The position numbers and the translations under genes are program-made. From Rostratula benghalensis (Eukaryota; Chordata; Aves; Charadriiformes; Rostratulidae): DNA of 64,000 nt. Under the pieces are notes generated by a model. The model ran no database searches, was not told the DNA's origin, and worked only from the letters and a program-made list of their open reading frames with translations. Of this stretch, positions 53,762 to 64,000 are shown one piece after another; the first letter of the stretch is position 1, and each line of letters begins with the position of its first letter. Location of the stretch: assembly GCA_013399305.1 (NCBI GenBank), contig VXAI01000088.1:1799230-1863229 (forward strand), given 5' to 3'.

Positions 53762-53805
53762 TGATTTAAGTAATATATAACTTTGATTTAAGTAATATAT
53801 AACTT
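53762..53805. repeat. Perfect tandem duplication of a 22-bp unit
   Basis: Two exact head-to-tail copies of a 22-bp AT-rich unit that starts tgatttaag and ends tataactt, at 53762-53783 and 53784-53805. Confidence 0.9.
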
Positions 53806-55790
53806 TTGTCTTCAAAGCACCTCTAATTTTACACTCCTCCTGTGATACCATCCTGCAGACGCTCCATGTGTGGGTCCTCACCCAAAGGAAATAGAGAACG
53901 GAAGATTTTTAACACTGCACTCTAGTGCTGCATTGCCGCGCCTCCCACTTACCACACACTTTGCGGCTGACAAATTAACAGCTACTGCAAAGCATTCATT
54001 GTCCTTGATCTCTAAACCGAAGCAATTTGATTGTTGTACAGACCCTTATAATAATTATAAAAAAATCTTCAACACTGAACAGAATTACCCTTCCAAATTC
54101 CTCAGTGTTCTTCCCTGTGGGCTGGATGGTGGAGTCTTGGGCCACAGCTGTGAGTATTTATCTACAGAAGCATCTCTGGAACATCATTGGAATAGCTGAT
54201 TTGACTTACCAGTGCACATCCCCCAAGCATGACCCAGAAAGACAGACTGTGGACAGCATATATTGCAATTCAGTAATTGACATTAGCAGAATTATTTCAC
54301 TGGAAATGAAATTATGTACCGTAAATTTATGGGGTTTTGTACACATATACCTTTTGTTACATGCTTTCCAAAACAGAGATTTTTTTTTGTGAATATATAT
54401 GCATAAACATATAAAAAAACACAGTACAACATGTAATACATACAACTTCACACACACAATGTATTTATGTATAATTACATTTATAAAAAGAAAAAGACAT
54501 AAAATAGCAGATGAAGATCCAGAAAATGCAAAGATCACTTCAATAGCTCTGCCTACCCCATTTCTAGCAAACCAGATTAGTCTTATGTGATCTATTATCT
54601 GAGCAACGTTCATGATGCAGCCAAAAAAACAGAAGGAATGAATTCTGAAGAGATGATTGAGATTCCTGTTAGAATTCCAAATGGTAATTCAATTGCACCT
54701 TAGAAGGAAATACATGAAGTGTTTCACCAGCAACTTTCACAGAAAACTTTAATAGATGTTCGTTTTTCACAATTTCTTTACACTAACCATATAGGCCTGT
54801 AAAATTTCTCAAAGCAAACATAATCTTTGATTTATCTCGAGAATTACATTGGACACCTCAGATCTTTGGCGTGTTGCATAAATAATTCTGGGAATTTACT
54901 GAGGCTACTTGAAAAGATTCTCAGCCTGTCATTTGTGGTTCTTGGTCCATGTTGTTTTCCTCTCCTTTCTTCCTCCCCATGCGCACACAATGAGAAATGA
55001 ACCCTACTCATTAACTATGTTATGGTTTCATTTATTTAGAATTCAACTTGTTATACTTTTTATTTTACTTTTCCTGCTACATGTAGCAGATCTTCCCTGA
55101 ACTACAAATCTCATTTCTTGGATGTGGATAACTCCAGTATTTCAGGTATTTTGAATGTGATATCTAATAACACAAATACCTTCCTTTTTTTCTTTAACGT
55201 ACCAGGCTTGATATATCTTGGGAATACATTAGCTTTTTCCGCAACACCATCATATTAACATCCTTTGACTAAAGCATATAAGCTTTGTTCTGTGCAGTAG
55301 TTCAACTCCAGAAGCCTCTGGCATCTGCTATAGCTATTAACTTAAGGTATATTGCATTTTGTACCCTAGCAGTATATTCTTTTTTTTAGTTTCTTGGTAT
55401 TCAAGATTACATAGCCTTTTGCCCTTTTTGCTCTTACACTTGTGGACATCTTCTAAGTATTACTGTAGAAGACAGAATACTTAGTGAGATGAACCCATAG
55501 CCTGAATCAGTTTTTGCATTTTTCTACTTTGCAGTATTTACTTCTTCATATTTGGAGTTAGGTAATAATTTTGCATTTTGCATTTTGCAAATGCTTTCAT
55601 CATATCAGGTGCTTTACTTGAATGCATGACAGATTTTCTTTCTTAAATTTTCTTCATTTTAAAAAGAGTAAGATGGCTACTATGGGTATTATGTATTTGT
55701 AAACTAGAGTAACATTATAGTACAGCTGTTTCTGCAAATAAAATATTTATTTTATTTTGAAAAATAGAGGTGAAAATATGCAACACTTAC

Positions 55791-55904
55791 TCTGTTGGCA
55801 GTTTCTTCCCATAAATTCTCCTGGACATTCACAGGAATAGTTGGCAACGAGATCTGTACAGATACCACCATTCTTGCAGGGTTCAGCCTCACATTCATTT
55901 ACAT
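55791..55904 (-). CDS. EDIL3: EDIL3 exon encoding the third EGF-like domain (EGF3)
   Basis: EDIL3 is a secreted matrix protein with three EGF domains and two discoidin domains. It binds integrins through an RGD in EGF2, which is not in this window. This 114-nt exon encodes a complete six-cysteine EGF module running from [13 protein letters not shown] to FMGRNCQQ. It carries the calcium-binding NE signature near its start. The stretch [12 protein letters not shown] fits the Asp/Asn beta-hydroxylation consensus C-x-D/N-x4-Y/F-x-C-x-C. The acceptor reads ttcctgcag before base 55904 and the donor reads gtaagt from 55790 downward, a consensus donor. Both flanking introns are phase 1. The first codon is split, and its first base comes from an upstream exon outside the window; it is Asn in known EDIL3. 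The final base A joins GA of the next exon to give Arg before CSGPLG, where human has Lys. An in-frame ATG upstream of the acceptor lies in intron and is not a start. Confidence 0.97.
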
Positions 55905-57392
55905 CTGCAGGAAGAACACAAGATAATGTCAGGTTTAGCAAAAAGAAATCGTAAATGCTATAAGCACATATTTTAAAGCACCAAAATACAATGTATTTAT
56001 ATAACTGGCATTAGAAAGCATACATTTTTTTTTTGCCCAGCAAACATATTTGGTAAAGATTTTGATTGAAAAGGACAGGTTTTAGGAAAAAAACAAAGCA
56101 ATCTCATCTAGCTTTAGTTAGTTCCATATCCCTACTGAAGTTTTACTATGTCATACTGCACAACAGAATTTGAAGTTTTGCTCAGGGATATTCACTGTAT
56201 CTTCCAGAGGATATCAGGGCCACAAGTCACAGTTTAGCATAAAATAGACAAATTCAGTTGGTTCTAACAGTACATATTAGTGATCCTTGTGACTGCAAGA
56301 AATGTAGCTACTTCTTTATCAACAGGTGCCAGTTAAGAATATCTCCCATTTCATCTTAATTCATTAAACTTCTAATTGAGAAGGTTGTTTAACAGTCTAA
56401 AAAATTTCCTTTCTCTGCACGAGTTACTGGGCAAATTAAAACTAATAGCTTGATCTAGAAGCTTGCAAATTTTATTAAATTCAAAAGACAGAAAAGGTGG
56501 TTAATTTCATTTGAGTTTCCCAGTACTTTTTCAAATGCTGCAAGAACAATACTCCTCTGTGTCTTTCAGTATAGTAATCTTCAAGTATAAACAAGACTCT
56601 TTTTCTCAAATACCATATAATATTTTTCAGTCATCATGAATGGGCAGATAAAGGAAAATGATATCTCATAATTAAAATTCTCCTTCTCTACGTTTATGTT
56701 TACTCTGTATGGAAGAGAAACATCATATGGACTTTATACAATGTCTCAAAGGTCTGCATCAATGCATAACATTGAATGTAAAAGATGGTAGCCCACACTA
56801 ACTTCCTTAAGATTTTAAGTCCTTTGCATCAGACAGTGTAAACAGCAAAGAGAAAACCACTCTTTAGCTTGTACTGCAATTTTACTTCACTCAGTTTTTC
56901 TTGATTTTGGATACAGTTGCTGATGGAACACAGAAATAAGTTCAAATGAGAAGACACTTGGCAAAGGTGAACTGGTTGCTTTCACTGGTAGGCGAAATGC
57001 TCTATAAATTGAAGTAATACTCCTCACCATTGTGTTGTATCTGCTTCTGTCCTCAAAATGCAAATCTGGTTTGAGCTGCAAACTAAAGAAGCTACTTAAT
57101 TGTCTAAACCTGAGGCAATAAGGCTTGCATAGAAGCAGCAGAATTCATCTCTATCAATAACATTTCTTGATTTCTAATAGTTGAGTATGCAAATTTTGTA
57201 CTTTTGATATTTTTCATTTACTATGACTCTACGTACAAAAATTTGGTGGTTTAGTACACGTCTTGCCTAGATCTGATTGAATTTGTGATGTCTCCGGGGA
57301 AGCCTGCACTTTTAATGCAGATCTAAAAAGCTGGGTAGCTTTTAAGCTATGTGTGCAATGTATGTGAGCTAGGCTGAAATCTGGCTGAAAGA

Positions 57393-58442
57393 CCGAGCCT
57401 AGAGGATGGCGATCAGCAGCAAAACGTCTTCTTGGAGGTCACTGTCAATGTACCCCTGGAGATAATACTGGGCTGATCTCATGCAACACTTTCATGTTCA
57501 TCATCTGAATGGTGCAACAGAGTCCATCTTTACCAAGTTTGCTGAAGACACAAAACTGGGAGGAGAGGCTGATACACCAGACGGGTGGGCAGCCACCCAG
57601 AGGGCCTTCAACACACGCTGGAGAAGTGGGCTGAACAGGAATCTTATGAAGTTCAACAAGGGAAAATGCAAAGCCCTACCTCTGCTTCTGAGGAGGAATG
57701 GTCCCATGCACCAGTACAAACTGGGGGGCTAGCCAGCTAGAAAGCAGCTTGGTGGACAAGGATGTGGGGGCCCAAGGACCTGGCGGACAGCAAGTCGGCC
57801 ATCAGACAGCAATGCATTCTCATGGCAAAGAAGATCAACAGCCTTCTGGTCTGTATTAGGTAGACCATTGCCAGCATGTCAAGGGGGCTGACCTTTCCCC
57901 TCTACTCAGCACTGGTGAGGTCACACCAGCTCTGGGCTCTCCAGTATGAGACAGACATGGACATACTGGAGGGAGTTCAACAAAGAGCCACCAATATGGT
58001 TAAGGAGCTACACAATCTCACCTATGAGGTTAAAGTAAATGCCTTAAAGCTGAGAAAGCTATTACCATTTAGTTTAAAGAAGAGGCCGCTTAGGAGGAAA
58101 CTCATCCCTATATATAAACACCTGAAGGGAGGGTGCAAAGAAGATGGAGCCATGCTTTTTTCAGTGGTGACCAGTGACAAGACAAGAGGCAATAGGCACA
58201 AACTGGAACACGGGGCATTCTGTTTCAACATCATAAAGCACTTATTTCACTTGGAGGGTGAATGAACTGTGGTATAGGTTGCTCAGGGTGTTTGTGGAGT
58301 GTCCATCCATGGATATATTCAAAACCCATTTGGATACAACCTCTTGCAACCAGCTCTAGGTGGCCCTGCTTGATCAGGAGATGGTGGACCAGATAACATC
58401 CAGAGGTCCATTCCACCCTCAAGCCTTCTGTGATTCTGTGAT
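57393..58442 (+). mobile_element. CR1 LINE, 3' half with recognisable tail
   Basis: The plus strand encodes ATESIFTKFAEDTKLGGEAD, then RNLMKFNKGKCKALPLLLRR and GPMHQYKLGG, followed in a second frame by YETDMDILEGVQQRATNMVK and KHLKGGCKEDGAMLFSVVTS. The 3' UTR ends with ttctgtgattctgtgataat, the CR1 terminal repeat. The catalytic FADD box reads FAED, so this copy is dead even apart from its frameshifts. It is 5'-truncated. The left boundary is set at the first CR1-like codons (about 57393) and is approximate. Confidence 0.9.
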
Positions 58443-61400
58443 AATCTTCTCGTTGCTATGAACAGAACAGCAGAGACAGACCTTCACCTAAATGTGGTGG
58501 CTTGTTTCAGTTCTTCGAACCAGAAAAAAAATCAGATTTTTATACTAAAATTGGTGATGTCTACTGGTCTCTGAACATCTTTTTTAATCCCTTGTGTCTT
58601 ATTATTCGTTGCCTATAAGGATATCACATAATGGACTAATAAAAAATCACAGGGTTAGCTGAATTTTTGTCTATTAAAGAGGAAGAAGAGAAGTAACAGC
58701 TTAATGCGCAAGAAATAAAACCTGCCAAGGGAATGACCAAAGAACAGATCTGCTCAATTCTAAATTAAATTCTTCATCTGTATTTATAAAATTTAACAAG
58801 ATTCTTCAGCTCCCTGTTTGCCTTTTTAAGCAAAGCCCATTAACCTTACGTTTTCATCAGGTTATTCATCATCTTAATACAGGCTAATACATTTGAGAGA
58901 AAAAAATATGAAGGTCACTGTGAACTAAAAAATATTAAGTGAATATACGAACTATCTCTTACTTGGTGAAATAAAGGTAGTAAATTATGCTCTTAAAAGC
59001 TTTTCTGTGTAAAGATAATATCTTCTCAAGATATTTAAATTTTTCTAATTTGCCATTCATATTGAAATACATAGGAAAAAAGCGCACAAGTTTCCAGCAT
59101 ATCCTATATTGTCTATGCAATAATGTAGAAAACAGACTGAATTCTAAGTACCAAACTCCTTAAAAGCAATCACCAAATTATATCCCTATGGAGTAATTAG
59201 GCATGTTCAGTGTAGAAATACGGAAGTTTCTTCTTATTATATTTCTTACTTGAATCCTACAGTGGTATTTTTTTTTCTCAGTAATCTGAGAACCTTTTGC
59301 CCCATCAGTTCAAACAAATATGTCATATTTGATGAACGAGGACAGACTACCTCATTGTAGCATTGTGTTTGATATCAGACATTTAACTAAAGATAATGAA
59401 CTGAACTGTGTTAAAGGAAAGAGCATAAGTTTTACATAATTATTTAATTTACAAGCCGTTGTTTTGTTTGATTGAACATGCAGATGTAACATATCTAATT
59501 AAAAGTCCTTCCTGCCAAATTGTGGTCAGATTTTATTCAGATTCCTAGATGTGCAAATTAGGATACTAAACTTTACACCAGCTGGTGTGTTTCTTTCTTC
59601 TGAAACACATATATTACCTTATAAAAGGAGTGATATTTTCATGATTAGAAGTAAATTTTAACATAAATTTAAAAATTCCAGAGTTTCTGGAGTCCTAAAG
59701 ACAATAAAGAAAAGCTCATTATGTTGTCAGATACAAATTCTTCACTGACTATGCAATCAACCTGCCTATGTGAGAGGGATACGCTTTTAATGCAAATTAC
59801 TGAAACAAAATAAAATCACTGTAGGTGGTTTATTATCACATAAACATAGGTTTTATGTTGGGTCAGATTTAGTAGTTTAGTGTAGTTTAGATAGCAAGCT
59901 TACTCGCTGCAATAACTAAACCACAGATAGCTGGGTATTACTGAAGAATTCAGAGTTACTCAGAGAGGGACCTATTAAGACTGAGTGCAATGGGTTCCTG
60001 AGGAGACTTAAGTTCCAGCACAGGAAGATCATGTATTTCTAAATAGTGCTCAGATTAGCTAAAAAAAAGCCCACAAAAACAAACAACAGCACACACACAC
60101 AAAACAACAACAAAAAAACCCCCAATGCAGAAAAGTCAACCTCTCCCATGTTCAGTCCCCCAAGATTTCTCCACTGGAGATGGATTCTGAAATTGTTAGT
60201 GAAGGAACAAGGAAACTGACCATTCTCTGCAAATAGATTTTTCCTTGAGTAATAGATCGAAGGGCTAAGGCAGTTGATTAGAAAGTAAAGGTTTCTTTTT
60301 ATGTTGAAGATGATTAAATTCAAATTTCCTACCTTTAAAAGGAAACTATAACTACAAAGCTATTAATCTCACTTCTGTTTGAAGCACAGTCCTTGTGCAG
60401 CCTGGAACAGAAGTGTGCTGTCAGAAACTGGGACTAGGAAAAGTAAAAGAGAACTCTGCTATATTACGTAGTGATTTGCTGAACCATCATGAGGCTGATG
60501 TCTGGGGTTTTATCCTTCTTTGATGGATTTTATATATTTTTTAAATCCTCTAAGTATTTAATAAAACATGAATAAAAACTACTACTGTACTTGCAAATGT
60601 AACATAATTAAAAATACATGCTCCTCATTTTGGACTTTACCTGTTAAATACAGTCACATGTGTTTTCCTAAAAATTACCCCATGTGCTATGTATACGTAA
60701 ATTATGTAACTTATAAAGAGAAATTTAACTACTACTTCCTGAAATTTGGGTTCTTCAGTAAGCTACTCGGTATAAATATGACTTTTTGTGATGAAGGGAA
60801 TAATAAGCTGGTTTGGTTGGCTGGCCAGCACAGCTTGCATTTTGGCTGTAAATGCACACCAGTATTTTGTTCCTGTCCCCTGCTTGCTTGTTCTTTACTT
60901 AGCCCAAATTCCTGTTTCTGCCACCTGAACCCTTGTTTCTTATCCAGGACTACCTTTCGCTTTACAGATTTACTGAAGCTCCCTCCTGCTGACAAGCATG
61001 TTCTTTCTTTTCTTATCCTTTGATTTTATACTCTTTTTGGCTTCCTGACCACACCTGGTCTGCTCATCATCTGCTCATCGTCATCTGCTCTAAGACATGG
61101 TTTTAAACAATCTGCTATCTTGATAGAATCATTGGCCCTTTGCAGCCACAGAATCTAGGTTCAAAAGTCCATACTGGAATTCAGCTTGGCCCTTATTAGG
61201 AGCAGTGATTAGACATAATCCAGTTATGCCTTACTAATAGTGAAATATATTTTTTCCCATTATAAAGTCAATTGAGTGTTTAGAGAAGAGATGGAAACAG
61301 AAGATGAGCTGGTTGTAACCTCTGTATCATAACTGGCTTCTGTGAAGACCCACAAGTACACACTGTACAAAGATCAATTCACAGTTAGAGAAATATGAAT

Positions 61401-62098
61401 CCTCTGACCTCAGTAGTTTGGTTTTTTTTTCTAAAAAAGAAAACCAGACAACTTAAGAAACTTCCATACTATTTAAAAATACTATTTTCCTTCTACTTAA
61501 GAATAAAAGTTCTTGATAATTAACAACCTGGTTAGGCTTAAGTACAGAAACATATAGTGTGGAACAATTATATTTCAGCTGGAGCTTGGTCTAAGCTTTT
61601 CTTATAGTGGTTTGATGGCTTGTTATAGATTTTTTAACTGCATTCTCCATATTTTTGTATTTACTGTGTGCTGATCTTGAAAGATTTAATTACATGAATA
61701 AGTACCGTATCAGTTGAGACCACACAATGTGTATGATAATGCTGGTAGAACTTTGTAATACCCGGTTGTTGTTTAAACATGAGATTTTATATATTTAAAC
61801 TTTTCATTATTACTCTCCTTACAAGTGCCATGCAAGTCAGATTACAAATTCTTTTTTGTTATTACAGATTTATACCAATTCACTCAAGCATCATATTTTT
61901 AATGGTAAAGTTTTATTGAAAAGAAAATTACACCAGACTTACTTGGTAAAGAGTCTGAATCAAGAGAATAAATAGAATATCATATGCCTACCTTAACAGG
62001 GATTTACTTACTTAAATGGTCAAATTCAAAAGATTACAGTAATTCACACATAGAAGGACACACCTCCTTTAAGAGTAAGAGACTTTTGGTAAAATATT

Positions 62099-62123
62099 AA
62101 AAAAAAAAAAAAAAAAAAAAAAA
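62099..62123. repeat. Poly-A run (25 A)
   Basis: The longest homopolymer in the window, followed by gaaaagaaaa. No mobile element was recognised to its left. Confidence 0.9.
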
Positions 62124-64000
62124 GAAAAGAAAATGTTCTTTCTTGTATTCCTGCAGATTACTAATCCTAAATGGCAAGGGTTTCCTGAATGAGGACAATC
62201 TCATTTTTTTCTAAAAAGATAAAACAATAATTAAATTGTATTTGAACAGTATGGATAGCCAACATGAAAAAGTTTGCAAGCACAGATAAACTACCTTAGT
62301 TTTAGGTTAAAAGACACAGAAGGAATAAGTAATGGCCATCATCAATAAATATTATTGTTAATTATAGGTTTAACAAAGTTTATAACATTTTTCTGAAGAA
62401 GTTTTTGGCTGTAGTTAATTTGAACAAAGAATAAGCTGTAACTTCAGCTATAACAGTTCCTTGATTTAACCAGGATTATACAAAACTAAGGACTAATATA
62501 TTACTGGCCCAATCCTGGTGTGTGAAACATTTAAAAAGAACTGGAGCACATTCACATTAAATTTTGGAATAGAGTATACATTATTAAATCTGAACTAGAT
62601 GTATTCAATGCACATTCAATACAGGCCAGACATCTGTTAAAATTCAGTGGTTTGATTGCTTTTTCAAAGCTAGTTTCCTGACTACAGAAGGCTCTAAAAA
62701 TGCCATGCCAAATAACCTGCAGGAAACTTCAACTATAATGTCATACTGAAGTGATTCATTGTTCAGGTATCCTTATTATCTGATCTTCAAAAAGGGCAGA
62801 AAACAGCTTTGCACTTGAGACAGAACAGAGCAAGCCTTTTTTTCCCCTCCCTTAGAGTCTAAACATTCTATTACCCCTACTCTTGTTATTCTATATAATG
62901 CTTTCCTTCTCCTCCAAGCATTTGGTACAACATATTGTGGTAAATGTCCTCCGGAATAATCAATCACAGAACTGCCTATTAGAATTTTTCCTGAACAATT
63001 CAGTACAAATATTTCAGACAGTACTATTCTATTAAGAAGAATAAGTCAGGTAAGAAAGTTACCTAAATTGTGTTCTGAACCCAAAAGAGGCATTCTAAAT
63101 AAGCAACCCAAGGAAATAAAACTGATGTTTAGACATAAATCAGAACCTATGGCTTGACTGTGTGTGCATGCTATTTGTAAACAGTGTTCTGTTTCCTAAG
63201 TTTGGAAAAAAATCAAGTGTTCTTTCCCATCTTAGTGGTTTCTGAATAATGATAGGTCAACTTTTTTCAAGAAATTGGAAAATACAGCTATGATTAAGAG
63301 ATCACTTTGACTCATAAAGAAATATGAGTTCTAATAAACAGAACATGAAGGAATATTTTGATTTTTTTTTAGATTACGTTTTCTTAAATCTAATATGGCA
63401 AGTAAAATCTTTACTTTTGACTAAAGAGCATTTTTAATTATAACTAATTTATTTCCCCACCAGTTCATTTATCATCTTTTCCACCTATCATTTACACCTC
63501 TGTTCAAAATAATGCTCTCACAGTTTCAATGTATCAGTTGTAGCATCTTTCTGTAAAATCACATTTTAAAATAATTTTATTATCTACAGTATTTTCCTAG
63601 CTTTCTTAATGTTCTATAATGGCATTTCCCCATGCAGCCCTCACTGAAACAAATTTTCCAAATTCATTTTAAAGTTGCCAAGTCCCTTATGAGTACACTT
63701 CTGTACAATAGTAATAATAACCACAGTTGTCAGTGTTAAGGTTAACCATAGAACTATTAGAAAAATAATAATAAAAATTATCAAGAATAAGACCTAAAGA
63801 ATTGTTTTGCAGACTAACGTTCTTTTGATATTTTGAACTAAGGCCATTATATACATATCTATGTATATATCTCCAAGTTAAGAATTGCTTGGAATTTACA
63901 AGGGCAACCTCTATGAACACTGCGAAGCTTACACAGCACTCCAATATGCTCATTTAGCAATTTATGTGCTATGTAATGTGTAGATTTTCCAGCAAGAGAG

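Larger units (their letters stand above)
29267..55790 (-). other. EDIL3: EDIL3 intron between the EGF3 exon and C1 exon 1
   Basis: This phase 1 intron of 26,524 nt has consensus donor gtaagt and acceptor tttgcag. It holds a diverged local duplication (34544-34635 and 34968-35070), a CR1 at about 39.44-40.45 kb and an old CR1/L3-type copy at about 43.21-44.50 kb. It also holds several homopolymer or simple-repeat tracts, small tandem duplications at 40774-40829 and 53762-53805, and an AT-rich motif cluster at 53299-53412. No second gene is visible on either strand. Confidence 0.95.
55905..64000 (-). other. EDIL3: EDIL3 intron upstream of the EGF3 exon (5' end outside window)
   Basis: This is sequence upstream of the acceptor at 55905. 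The preceding exon should encode EGF2 with its RGD loop. I found no such exon up to base 64000, so this intron exceeds 8 kb. It contains a CR1 copy at about 57393-58442 and a 25-A run at 62099-62123. No other gene is visible. Confidence 0.85.

Noticed and set aside
54206..54613. 135-codon minus-strand open frame with hydrophobic stretches
   Set aside because: The apparent membrane segments come from AT-rich codons; no start context, splice signals or homology were recognised.
60568..61023. 151-codon plus-strand open frame rich in Cys, Phe and Leu
   Set aside because: The composition reflects T-rich intron sequence; no domain pattern was seen.
62099..62123. 25-A run as the tail of a processed pseudogene or SINE
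   Set aside because: No transcript-like or tRNA-like sequence was recognised to its left and no target-site duplication was seen.
1..64000. A novel multi-gene system, CRISPR array or RNA gene
   Set aside because: Apart from the five EDIL3 exons and CR1 remnants there are no adjacent coding regions, regularly spaced repeats or structured RNA signatures that I could recognise by reading.

Overview
The window is an internal slice of one vertebrate gene, EDIL3 (also called DEL-1), on the minus strand. Five consecutive coding exons are recognisable by protein sequence and clean splice sites. Read 5'->3' on the minus strand they are the third EGF domain (55791-55904), the three exons of discoidin domain C1 (29085-29266, 12842-12997, 11600-11744) and the first exon of discoidin domain C2 (6541-6725). 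The splice phases join perfectly (1-1, 1-0, 0-0, 0-1, 1-0) with no frameshift or stop, so the gene looks intact. The signal peptide, EGF1 and the RGD-bearing EGF2 must lie beyond base 64000. The remaining C2 exons and the 3' UTR must lie before base 1. I found neither inside the window.

The organism is almost certainly a bird. The five exons encode a protein very close to the amniote EDIL3 I know. The interspersed repeats are CR1 LINEs with the avian style of reverse transcriptase and 3' tail. They cover roughly 7% of the window, which fits the low repeat load of bird genomes. The DNA is AT-rich with long introns. EDIL3 lies in the human 5q14 region, which corresponds to the avian Z chromosome, so a Z location is a reasonable inference that the sequence does not prove.

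Layout by coordinate: 1-6540 is the intron after C2 exon 1, with a CR1 reverse-transcriptase fragment at the left edge. Then come C2 exon 1; a 4.9-kb intron with a CR1 3' end at about 7458-7830; C1 exon 3; a 1.1-kb intron; C1 exon 2; a 16.1-kb intron with a CR1 3' tail at about 16806-16985; C1 exon 1; a 26.5-kb intron with a local duplication near 34.5/35.0 kb, a degraded CR1 at about 39.4-40.5 kb and a very old CR1/L3-type copy at about 43.2-44.5 kb; the EGF3 exon; and 8.1 kb of upstream intron with another CR1 at about 57.4-58.4 kb.

I see no second gene, RNA gene, CRISPR array, promoter or novel multi-gene system. The observations worth checking are small: an open 142-codon CR1 reverse-transcriptase stretch, a diverged local duplication, an AT-rich homeodomain-like motif cluster, perfect palindromes, short tandem duplications, and a few residue changes in the C2 exon.
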